This document shows, in pieces, positions 7,195-16,600 of a stretch of DNA of 34,169 nt (the stretch's first letter is position 1; the number at the start of each line of letters is the position of its first letter). The DNA comes from Alphaproteobacteria bacterium. Lineage in GTDB: Bacteria; Pseudomonadota; Alphaproteobacteria; Micropepsales; Micropepsaceae. A program made the translations under genes and the position numbers. The notes under the pieces are model-generated. The model was not told the DNA's origin and did not search any database. It was given only the letters and a program-made list of their open reading frames with translations. The stretch is taken from assembly GCA_013697055.1 (NCBI GenBank), contig JACCXK010000050.1, positions 1 to 34,169 on the forward strand, read 5' to 3'.

Positions 7195-8532
7195 CTAGTT
7201 GCTGGCTTCCTTGGTTTTCTTGGGCGTGGCCGCCATGCGGGCCGCATAGGCCTGGGGATCGCCGATGGCGAACTCGTTCACCTTGCGCACCAGCTTGCCG
7301 TTCAGGTCGAACGCCAGGTCGAGGACTTTTTCGCTGTCCATGTGGCGGCCATATTCGTCTCGCAAAAGGCCCACGATCTTGTGAGTCTTCACATCCACCA
7401 CGTCGCCTGAGGCCATATAGGCCAGCTTGCCGTCGAGCCCCATGGTTATCCAGCCGTTTGGCGCTTCGTACTTGATCGCTTTCTTCATATCAAGAACCGG
7501 CCATTGGCCCGTATTGTCGTACACCAGCACCTGGTTGTTGATCGCGTCGGGAATCCAGATCTCGCTTTCGTCCGGCGTCATGGCGATGCCGTGCATCGGT
7601 GCGCCATGGCCGTAGAAATGCTGGTTGGGATCGGCCCACTTGGCCTTCCACATTTCGGCGGGAACTTCGATGCGCTTGATCACCTTGCGAGTCTTCACGT
7701 CAGCGATTTCGAAACCGTCCAGATTGTTAAGGTTGGCATAGACCCGGCTGGCGTCATGATTGATCACGAAGACCCGCACATGATCGGAGAAGGTGATGGT
7801 GCCGGTCGGCTTCATCGTCGCCATATCGGCAATCGTCATGGTATTGCCGTTGGGCGCGTCGAACACGGTCTTGCCATCCGGGCTCATATTCATGTTGTGG
7901 TTGAACATGCTCTGGGGCGTGGGAATGATGCCCTTGACCGCGCCGGTGCGCGCATCGATGACGCGGTGGAAGTTCTTGAGGTCCGAACCGACTTCCAGGG
8001 TCAGGCCGTCCGGTGTCACCTGGCCGCGTTCGCAGCAGGTGCCGGGCTCATAAGCGTTGGACCACACCACCTTCTCGGTCAGCAGGTTGATGGCATAGAG
8101 ATGGCCGCGGGTGGAAACATACACCATGTTGGTGGCGGTGCTGGCAGCCATGCCGGCGATCGATTCCAGTGGCAGCGTCGCGGGCTTTTCTTCAAAGGTG
8201 ATCCGCTTGACGAAGTTATAGTCGTGCTTGGCGTCCAGCACGACGATGCTCCCCGGCACCGCGGCATAGATCAGTTCCCTTTCCCCCAGGGTAAAACCGC
8301 GACCCGGGCCGTAGCGGCGTCCGTCGGATTCGCCGGCCGTGCGATAGGGATGATCCGCAGTGTTGACGGTCGCGTCTTTCTTGAAACATTGCAGCGCGCC
8401 GTCCAGCACGCCGTTGCAAGGCATGCCGTTGGCGTCGAGCTTGGGCTTGTCCTGCGCGTCGGCCTGCAGGGTGGCGAATATCGCAAGCACCGCACAGGAT
8501 GCCGCGGCCGCGAGCGCGCTTCGAATTTTCAT
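7195..8532 (-). CDS. Exported YVTN-type beta-propeller protein
   Basis: A 445-residue protein with a signal peptide (residues 1-26, ending ADAQ) followed by a beta-propeller. Blade repeats are visible as VVLDAKHDYNFVKRI, VYVSTRGHLYAINLLTEKVV, VTPDGLTLEVG, MSPDGKTVFDA, INHDASRVYANL, MTPDESEIWIPDA and NQVLVYDN. It acts in the periplasm. C166 and C167 form an adjacent cysteine pair (GTCCERG); vicinal disulfides next to the cofactor are known from PQQ alcohol dehydrogenases, but no other PQQ ligand can be assigned here, so a quinoprotein role is only a possibility. The cytochrome gene follows one base after the stop, which suggests a redox pair. The start is supported by GGGAGA 8 bases before ATG 8532. 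The ORF is the first gene of a likely three-gene operon with a proposed operator 50 bases upstream. Confidence 0.87.
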   Translation of the reverse strand: MKIRSALAAAASCAVLAIFATLQADAQDKPKLDANGMPCNGVLDGALQCFKKDATVNTADHPYRTAGESDGRRYGPGRGFTLGERELIYAAVPGSIVVLDAKHDYNFVKRITFEEKPATLPLESIAGMAASTATNMVYVSTRGHLYAINLLTEKVVWSNAYEPGTCCERGQVTPDGLTLEVGSDLKNFHRVIDARTGAVKGIIPTPQSMFNHNMNMSPDGKTVFDAPNGNTMTIADMATMKPTGTITFSDHVRVFVINHDASRVYANLNNLDGFEIADVKTRKVIKRIEVPAEMWKAKWADPNQHFYGHGAPMHGIAMTPDESEIWIPDAINNQVLVYDNTGQWPVLDMKKAIKYEAPNGWITMGLDGKLAYMASGDVVDVKTHKIVGLLRDEYGRHMDSEKVLDLAFDLNGKLVRKVNEFAIGDPQAYAARMAATPKKTKEASN

Positions 8533-8581
8533 GTTGGTGTCTCCCTGACAGCTGGATCTAGCATCCTATAATTGGAATGTT

Positions 8582-8598
8582 ATGCCGTAATATGAGAT
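8582..8598 (-). promoter_or_regulatory. Proposed regulon operator, site 3 (propeller-cytochrome operon)
   Basis: Read on the minus strand it is ATCTCATATTACGGCAT, identical over the first nine bases to sites 1 and 2. It lies 50 bases upstream of the propeller start, in the 143-base gap after the DHDPS-like gene. Confidence 0.6.
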
Positions 8599-8675
8599 TT
8601 AGCAACGGCAGCACCCATTGCTTGAGCGGGCATTTTGCGCCTTTGCCTGCGAGTTGTTGCAGGTGCGAAGAAACA

Positions 8676-9662
8676 TCATGCTTTGGCGTAAGGCTTCAGA
8701 AAACGCTCCATGGCATCGCGAATGAACTGCTTTTGCTGCGGTTCCAGAATCGGGGAGGCATGCGCTCCGGCGGCCTTGCGCAGCACGGTGTCTTCGGAAA
8801 AGACACCGCGCGCGACCAGGACATATTCGTTGGATCCGGGTATCGAATTGAAAGCGCTGATACGGCCGAACATGTCGAACGCGGCTTTGCGGTCCCCGGC
8901 GTGCCACAAGTCGAAGCTGCTTTGGTACAGATCGGCCAATCCGACATAGGGGCAGGATCCGGAAAAGCCCAAACCCATTTCCGCCAGCATGGTGTGGCCG
9001 CCGTTGCCGGAAAAATCCGCGAGCTTGCCTTCGGTTCCCTTCAGGATTTGCGGCGCGCGACCCAGCGGATCGCCCGCTTCGTCTTTTACGGCCTTGAGAG
9101 TCGGTACCTTCTTGGATAGTTCGATCACCAAATCCACGCTGGCATTGCCGACCACCTGCATCATCAAGGGTAGGGGCGTGGCGGCGCCGATTGCCCGGTA
9201 GTAAGCGACAATCTGGGCCTCCGTGGCATTCTCGGGCGGCAGCGAGATGATGCCGTCAGCACCTTGCGCCGCTGCGAGCTTGGTGTAGCGCACAGACTTT
9301 GCCGTATCGCCGCCCACCGTCTGGACGCCGATGACAATCCTGGTCTTGCCGCCCTTGGCTGCCGACAGCAACGCGCGCATCCCGTTCGTCCATTCTTGTT
9401 CCGACAGCGTAGCCCAGGCACTGGCATTCTGCGGCCAGACCAAGCCCGCGACGCCGCCACGCCGGCAAAAAGCGACTTGTGCAGCCATGGCAGAAATATC
9501 CAGTGCGCCATCCGGGGTGCAGGGCGTCCAGGCAATGGGATAGATGCCGCGAAAGCCTGGGGCCTCAGCTGCGGCGACGGGACGAGATGTTACGACCAGA
9601 CTCGCGATGCTCGTAGTTGCAGCAAGAAAATGGCGGCGATCAAAAGCTGAAGCATGTTTCAT
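8676..9662 (-). CDS. Tat-exported protein of the dihydrodipicolinate synthase / N-acetylneuraminate lyase fold
   Basis: A 328-residue protein with a twin-arginine signal (DRRHFLAA, R9-R10, then a hydrophobic stretch ending VAAAEA at about 34) and a DHDPS/NanA-type TIM barrel (GIYPIAWTPCTPDGALD; Schiff-base lysine K193 in TLKAVKDEAGDP). Enzymes of this family are class I aldolases or dehydratases for 2-keto acids. Two usual motifs are altered: the pyruvate-binding GTTGE reads WPQNASAW, and the segment holding the catalytic tyrosine (usually PYY) reads LPPENA. The reaction may therefore differ from that of the classical enzymes. Export is unusual, since family members are mostly cytoplasmic. 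GGGAAGGA before ATG 9662 supports the start. It has its own proposed operator and lies on the same strand as the propeller operon, 143 bases before it. Confidence 0.87.
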   Translation of the reverse strand: MKHASAFDRRHFLAATTSIASLVVTSRPVAAAEAPGFRGIYPIAWTPCTPDGALDISAMAAQVAFCRRGGVAGLVWPQNASAWATLSEQEWTNGMRALLSAAKGGKTRIVIGVQTVGGDTAKSVRYTKLAAAQGADGIISLPPENATEAQIVAYYRAIGAATPLPLMMQVVGNASVDLVIELSKKVPTLKAVKDEAGDPLGRAPQILKGTEGKLADFSGNGGHTMLAEMGLGFSGSCPYVGLADLYQSSFDLWHAGDRKAAFDMFGRISAFNSIPGSNEYVLVARGVFSEDTVLRKAAGAHASPILEPQQKQFIRDAMERFLKPYAKA

Positions 9663-9835
9663 GGGTGCATTCCTTCCCGCAAGTCAGGGAGGCGGATGAC
9701 GAGCTGCAAGTGTTTATCACAGATGGCCCCCGCGGCGGGCGATTGAGCGTGGCGCCCACAATTCCCGTCCGCGCCCCGTTTTCTCGCGCCATCTTAGAGA
9801 CGGTCACCGCCTTTGTACTTGAATAATGAAATGGC

Positions 9836-9852
9836 ATGTCGAAATATGATAT
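9836..9852 (-). promoter_or_regulatory. Proposed regulon operator, site 4 (DHDPS-like gene)
   Basis: On the minus strand this reads ATATCATATTTCGACAT: 14 of 17 bases match site 3, and the symmetric positions (AT..TC at the left, GA.AT at the right) are kept. It lies 173 bases upstream of the start of the DHDPS-like gene, the farthest of the set. Confidence 0.5.
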
Positions 9853-9944
9853 GCAATTGATAACGAGTTGCGAAAGCGATCTTCGCCTCCACGCAATGCA
9901 ACGAACAGTAATACAGGCGTAACCAAGTCTTCTGTGTGTTACGC

Positions 9945-10270
9945 AGGCGGCTCTGTCAGGGTCTTGGCTGGGCTACCGTTGGGGACAAGCCTGCCCAGCC
10001 TGGGATTCGCGCCTGCCGCAGCAACGCGGTTCGCGGCCTGAACAGATCGTCGTCACCAAGGAGCGGTTCAACGCCCCCCAGGCCTCACTGTCGAAGCTGC
10101 CTGAAGCGCTGCTCGACACGCCGCAGTCGGTCAGTATCGTCACCAGCAATCTGCTGAAGCAGCGCGGCACTACCAACTTGAACGACGCGTTGCGCAACAC
10201 GCCCGGCATCAGCCTGGGTGCGGGCGGGTGTGGCTAATTACTACGGCATGCGCGATGGTGCCGTGATACA
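9945..10270 (+). pseudogene. Decayed N-terminal fragment of a TonB-dependent siderophore-type receptor
   Basis: Three reading frames together recall a TonB receptor N-terminus. A signal-peptide-like stretch (VLAGLPLGTSLPSLGFAPAAA) is read from 9961. After a frame change, a clear plug segment runs from 10037 to the stop at 10235-10237; it begins PEQIVVTKERFNAPQ and contains LLDTPQSVSIVTSNLLKQRG and LNDALRNTPGISLGAG. After a further frame change and an apparent deletion, NYYGMRDGA recalls the later part of a plug. The barrel is absent. The plug motifs are those of FecA/FhuA-like siderophore receptors and differ from the intact receptor at 1224, so it is a remnant of a different gene, not a duplicate. 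No intact promoter or start was recognised. Confidence 0.75.
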
Positions 10271-10278
10271 CCGTGGTC

Positions 10279-10548
10279 ATGCAAAAGCCGTGGACTTCAA
10301 AACAGCAGATTGAAATCGACAAGCTCAAATCCGTTAGTACACGCGCTGAGCAGGCAATGGCCGAAGCTGAACAGGAATTCGGAAAGAGCTCGCCCCACTA
10401 TGCGGTTGCGGAAAGACAGAGAGACGAAATATCGGCAAGGATGCAAAGAGCAGCTGGTATTGCGATGGCGCTCTTGAGAGAGACAAAGCCATATGATGGC
10501 CGGGCCGCACCGATTGTTGTCAGAACCAGACGGATTATTCGCCGGTAG
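10279..10548 (+). CDS. Small hypothetical protein, mostly helical
   Basis: An open frame of 89 codons from ATG 10279 (a GTG at 10273 is also possible). The product is charged and helical, with many Glu, Gln, Lys and Ala residues in coiled-coil-like spacing (QIEIDKLKSVSTRAEQAMAE) and a basic C-terminus (RTRRIIRR). No signal peptide, membrane segment or known domain is seen. It follows directly on the receptor remnant, and no good ribosome site was found. Codon use is less GC-biased than in its neighbours. It may be a real orphan gene or a chance frame; I do not recognise it. Confidence 0.4.
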   Translation: MQKPWTSKQQIEIDKLKSVSTRAEQAMAEAEQEFGKSSPHYAVAERQRDEISARMQRAAGIAMALLRETKPYDGRAAPIVVRTRRIIRR

Positions 10549-10612
10549 GAAATGCACGCGTTCAAAGGAAATGGCTCGCATAGAGAGGGTTTTCAGCGCG
10601 GCAATATGGCTG

Positions 10613-10639
10613 GGAACTATTCCTTTTCCTTAGCGTATT
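10613..10639 (+). promoter_or_regulatory. EcfG-type promoter candidate before the glucan synthase gene
   Basis: GGAAC at 10613-10617, a 16-base spacer, and CGTATT at 10634-10639 match the alphaproteobacterial general-stress sigma factor pattern (GGAAC, 16-17 bases, CGTT) except for one base in the second element. It ends 41 bases before the TTG start of the synthase. Confidence 0.45.
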
Positions 10640-10680
10640 CAATTAATTAGGCCTGTTCTACGCCAGTTATCGGATAAACA

Positions 10681-13600
10681 TTGTCCTTTCGCATCGATTT
10701 GAGCGCCGACAGCGCTTTTCCCCCGATCCGTTCTGATTTGTTCAGCGTGGATAGGCTGGAGGAGCATGCTCGTAGCCTCGCAGGAGCCCAGCCTGTCGGC
10801 AAAGCGATCGGGCAATTCACTGCGCTCCCGAAGAAGCTTCGCCAAAACGTCAGCGATCTGACAGAAAATTTCGTGCTGCTGGCCAAAGCCGCCAAGGCTG
10901 GTCACCCAATAACATCAGCCGGAGAGTGGTTTCTAGACAATTTCCACATCGTGGAGGAGCAGGCTCGCCAGGTTCAGCGTGACTTGCCCGCAAGCTTCTA
11001 CCGGGAATTGCCGAAACTGACGGAAGGCCCGCTGGCCGGTTTTCCAAGGGTCTACGGTATTGCTTGGGCGCTGGTAGCGCACACCGACAGTGGCTTCGAC
11101 ATGGAGCGGCTGGAAAGGTTTCTCAAGGCATATCAGCAGGTATCGCCGCTGAAGATCGGCGAGCTGTGGGCGATTTCGATCACTCTGCGACTGGTGTTGG
11201 TCGAAAATATCAAGCGCCTGACCGACCGGGTGGTCCTGCGCGTTCGCGAGAGCGACCGGGCCGATGGCATGGCGCAGCAGGCCCTTGCCGCGCTGGGCGA
11301 TGGCGCGCCGGCCAGGGCGCTCGAACGCATGGCATTCTCCGCGGCGACGCTGGCGCGTTTCGAGCGGCAACTGCGCGACCAGGGCGTGCAGGGCGAACGG
11401 ATTCTGGAATTTGTGGAAATTGAACTGGCGGCGCAGGGAGTCTCAAGCCACGAGATCATTCAAAACGAATATCAGGCCCAATCGGCCGATGACGTCTCGG
11501 TGCGCAATGTCATCACCGCGATGCGTTTGGTGTCGAGCATCGACTGGACGGAATTTTTCGAAAGCGTCAGCCTGGTGGACGGTGTGCTGGGTGAAAACGC
11601 CGGCTTCCATGCGCTGGATTTCACCACCCGCGACCGCTACCGTCAGTCGATAGAGCGTCTGGCGCGGCGGGCGCCCTTCGACGAAATCCAGATCGCCAGG
11701 ATGGCCATCGAACAGGCGGAAGGCCCGGCCGCGCAATCGGCGCGCGAGCGTGATGTCGGCTTCTGGCTGATTGGCAAGGGCCGCAGGTCCCTGGAGCAGA
11801 GGGTTCGCTTTGCACCGTCCGCCAAGTTGCGGCTGATGCGTACGATCTCTGGCTGGGGCATATGGGGATATGTCAGTGCGCTTGCCATCGTAACGGCATT
11901 GTTGGTTGGGGCCGTACTGGCCGCCATGGATGTACTGGGGGCGCCGGCAGCGTGGCTGCCCGCGCTTGCGATCCTTGCGCTGTTGCCGGCCTCCGAGCTC
12001 GCGGTGGCGCTGGTCAACCGCGTGGCGACGAACCGCTGGCGGCCTGAGATCCTGCCCGCGCTGGAGCTCAAGGATGGTGTTCCGGAATCGTTGAGCACGG
12101 TGCTGGTGGTGCCGGTCCTGCTGGGTAACGAGAAAGACATTGCCGAGCAGATCGAACGGCTGGAAGTTCATTATTTCGCCAATGGTGATGCCGGCCTGCA
12201 ATTCGCTCTTCTATCCGACTGGGTGGACAGTGATGCGCAGCTATCCGAGGAAGACACGCGCCGTCTTGATTTCGCCACCGCCCGGATCGCGGCTCTGAAC
12301 CAGCGGCATGCCAGGGGCGAACCACTGTTCCTGCTCCTGCATCGTGCACGACTGTGGAATCCGTCCCAGAACAAGTGGATGGGATGGGAACGCAAGCGCG
12401 GCAAACTCCACGAATTCAACCGCCTGCTTCGGGGGGCAACGGACACGAGTTTCATCGATCCCCCCGTGATGTTTCTGAAGCGCCGCGTCCGCTACGTCAT
12501 TACCCTGGACGCCGACACAAGGTTGCCGCGCGGCGCGGCGCGCCGTCTGATCGGCAAGATGGCCCATCCGCTCAATCAGCCGGAGTTCAATTCTCAAAAC
12601 CGCTGTATCTCGGCGGGATACGGAATTCTCCAGCCGCGAGTGACGCCGTCGCTTCCCATCGGGACGGAAAGCTCGATTTTCCAATGGGCTTTTTCCGGGC
12701 CCAATGGCCTCGACCCTTACGCCTTCGCCGTTTCCGACGTCTACCAGGACCTGTTCAATGAAGGCTCCTTCGTGGGCAAGGGCATCTACGACGTGGATGC
12801 CTTCGAAAAGGCCCTGGAAGGACGCATCCCGGAAAACACCATTCTTAGCCACGATCTTCTGGAAGGCGTCTTTGCCCGCGCCGCGCTGGTGTCGGACGTT
12901 GAAGTGGTGGAGGAGTTTCCCTCCCGTTATGACGTCGAGGTTTCGCGGCAGCACCGCTGGGTGCGCGGCGATTGGCAGCTTGTGCCCTGGATATTCGGCA
13001 GCGGGCACACGGTTCCGCTGCTGGGTCGCTGGAAGATGCTGGACAACCTTCGCCGCTCGTTGACGGCGCCGGCGATGCTGTTGTCCTTTCTGCTCGGATG
13101 GATGTTGCCGCACACGGCCGCGCTGGCCTGGACCGTGTTTCTGACCCTGGTCATCCTTCTGCCGCCACTGCTGCCGATCGCCGCCGGTGTCTTTCCGCGA
13201 CAGCGCGGCTACTCGCTCCGCAGCCATGCGCGCAGCCTGGCGCGCGATACGGTGCTGGCCGTCACCCAGATACTGTTCAGCGTCACCTTCATGGCCCGGC
13301 TGGCATTCCTGGCACTGGATGCCATCACACGCACGATCTTCCGCCTATTCGTCAGCCGCAAAAACCTGCTGCAATGGGTCACCTTCGCCCAGTCAGCCTA
13401 TAGCCGCAGGGCCGGATGGAGCAGCACGCTGCTGCAGATGGCGGGCAGCGTGACGTTTGTTCTGGTCTCGTCAATCCTGATTGGCATGCGCGATATCACC
13501 AACTTGTGGCCTGCGCTGCTCTTTTTGACGCTGTGGGGTTTTTCGCCCGTCCTGGCGCGTTGGGCCAGCCAGTCGCCGCGCGTTGAACCGCACCTGGAAA

Positions 13601-16600
13601 TGTCGGATTCGGATCGAAGCGCGTTGCGGGTCGCGGCGCGGCGCACCTGGATGTTCTTTGAAAGATTCGTGACCACTGGCGACAACGCGCTGCCGCCGGA
13701 TAATTTTCAGGAAGACCCGGCGCCGGTCGTTGCGCACCGCACTTCGCCCACCAATATCGGCGGCTATCTGTGTTCGCTGCTGGCTGCCCATGACATGGGC
13801 TGGATTGGAACGCTGGCGACGGTAGAGCGCCTCGAAGAAACATTTGCCAGCTTGCAGAAGCTGGAGCGGTTTCGCGGCCATTTCATGAACTGGTACGATA
13901 CCGCCAGCCTGCGTTCACTGGAGCCGCGATACATCTCGACTGTGGACAGCGGCAACCTGGCGGGCAACCTGCTGGTCGTCAAAAATGGCTGCCACGAACT
14001 GGCATCACCCCCCACTGCTGCAGTGGTGCGTGGGGGACTGGCCGATGGGCTAGCGATGGTGCGAGAGACTATACAAGCCATGTCCGCAGGCATGTCACGG
14101 AGCGGCCTGGAACAAAAGCTCGAACCGGTAGCCCGCATGCTGCAAGGGGATGGCGTACTCCCAGGGGCGTGGTTTGCAAACCTGCAGGCTGCTGTCCAAG
14201 TGCTGCTCGATGAAGCTGCCTTGGGAGCGCCCTTAGCTGTACAGCTTGCTGTTTCGAGCCTGCTGCATTCCGTCGAAAGCCATGCAAAGCCATTGCCGCC
14301 AGCGGACAAGATGGCGCCGCGGCTGGCCGCTCTGTCCCGCCAGGCCGGCGATTTTGTCCATGACATGGAATTCGGCTTCCTGTTCGATGAGACGCGCCAG
14401 TTGCTGTCCATCGGCTACCGATTGGAAGACCAGGCGCTGGATGCGAATGCCTATGACCTCCTGGCCTCGGAAGCGCGGCTGGCGAGCTTTCTGGCCATCG
14501 CCAAGGGCGATATTCCCACCCGGCACTGGTTTCGCCTGGGCCGTACCCTGACGCCGCTCGGACGCATCCCGGCGCTGCAATCCTGGTCCGGCTCGATGTT
14601 CGAATATCTGATGCCCAGCCTGATCATGCATGAGCCGACCGGCAGCCTGATCAACCTGAGCAATCGCGCGGCGGTTCGCCGTCAGATCCGCTACGCCTCC
14701 TCGCTCAACATCCCCTGGGGCATATCGGAGTCCCAGTATAATGCCCGCGACCGGGATCAGAATTATCAGTATTCCGGATTCGGCGTTCCTGATCTTGGGA
14801 TCAAGCGCGGCCTGGGCGAAAATACCGTCGTGGCGCCTTATGCCACCGGGCTGGCGGCAATGGTGGCGCCTGTCCAAGCGCGCCGCAATCTCGACCGCCT
14901 GACCCGGGTTGGTGCGCTGGGAGATTATGGCTGGTACGAGGCGATTGACTATACGCCCGCCCGGCTTCCCGAAAACACCAAGCGCGTCGTGATCCGCGCA
15001 TACATGGCTCATCACCAGGGGATGATGGTCCTCGGGCTGGCCGATGTCCTCAATGACGGCAGAATGCGCGAGCGTTTTCATGCCGAGCCGATGGTGCAGG
15101 CCGCCGAGCTTCTGTTGCAGGAGCGCATGCCGCGCGACGTGTCCGTGGCGCGCCTGCCGCCGTCCATGAATACTGGTGCCATCACCTATTACGATGCCGA
15201 GCCGCGCGGCCCGCGCACCTTTATCGATCCCGGCACGGATACGCCGCGCACCCATCTTCTGTCCAATGCCTCCTACAGCGTGATGTTGACGGTGGCGGGA
15301 TCCGGCTTCAGTCGCTGGCAGGGCCAGGCGATCACGCGTTGGCGCGAGGATGCGACGCGCGATCCCTGGGGCTCCTTCATCTATTTGCGCGACCTGCGGG
15401 ACGGACGCACCTGGTCGGCCGGGTTCCAACCTGTTGGCGCACGTGCCGAGGAATACAGCGTGGAATTCTCCGAAGACCGCGCCCGCATGCGGCGTCGCGA
15501 CGGCGTGCTGGAGACCGTGACAGAAATAACCGTTTCCCCTGAAGACGATTCGGAAGTGCGCAGGATCACCATCACCAACCACGGGACGCGGTTGCGGGAA
15601 ATCGAAGTTACCTCCTATATGGAGCTTGCGCTTGCGGTGCCGCGTGACGATGACGCCCATCCGGCTTTTTCCAAGCTCTTCGTCCAGACTGAATATTTGC
15701 GCGAGACCGGCGCGTTGATTGCGACGCGGCGGCCGCGTAGCCCGACCGACAAGCCGATCTGGGCGGCACATCTGAGCGTGGTGGACGGCGAATCCGTTGG
15801 GGATGTCCAGTATGAAACCGACCGTTCCAAATTCCTGACGCGCAACAAGTCGGCGCGAAACGCCGGCAGTGTGATGGGCGGATGGCCGTTGTCCAATACG
15901 GCCGGCGCGACCCTTGATCCCTGCTTCAGCCTGCGGCGGCGCATCCAGCTGGGACGCGGAAAAAGCGTTTCGATCGCGTTCTGGACGATGGCCGCTGCCA
16001 GCCGCAAGGAAATCCTGGATCTCGTCGATCGGCACCATGACGGAGCGGCCTTCGATCGCGCGATGACCCTGTCCGCGACGCATTCCGAATCGCAATTGCA
16101 GCACCTGGGTATTTCGGGCGATGAGCCCAACCTGTTCCAGCTGCTGGCGAATGCCATCATCTACATGGATCCTGCCCTGCGCGCGCCGCCCGAGGTGCTG
16201 ACGTGCGTGGCGCCGGCGCAGGTATCCTTGTGGCCCTTTGGAATTTCCGGCGACCTTCCCATCGTGCTGGTACGGCTCCAGGACGAAGGGCAGCTCGGCC
16301 TGGTGCGGCAGATCGTTCGGGCGCGGGAATATCTGCGGGTGAAGGGCCTGGCTTTTGACCTCGTCATCGTGAACGAGCGCGAAGCGTCCTATGCCCAGGA
16401 GCTGCAAAAAGCGCTTGAAGGTATCGTGCACGCCAACGACCGGTCGCCCGATGACGGCCTTGGACATATTCAATTGGTGCGCACCGATCTTGCCGGAGCC
16501 GACGGCGTGGCGCGGTTGCGCGCGGTCGCGCGGGTGGATTTGACCGGGCGGCGGGGAAGCCTGGAACAGCAGCTGGCGATTTCCGCCAAGGATACGCTGG

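Noticed and set aside
7504-8571. Plus-strand open frame of 355 codons
   Set aside because: It is antisense to the propeller gene with its signal peptide and blade repeats.
14233-16473. Minus-strand open frame of 746 codons
   Set aside because: It lies wholly inside the glucan synthase gene in a mirrored frame, is rich in Arg, His and Gly and has no domain pattern; high GC creates such shadows.
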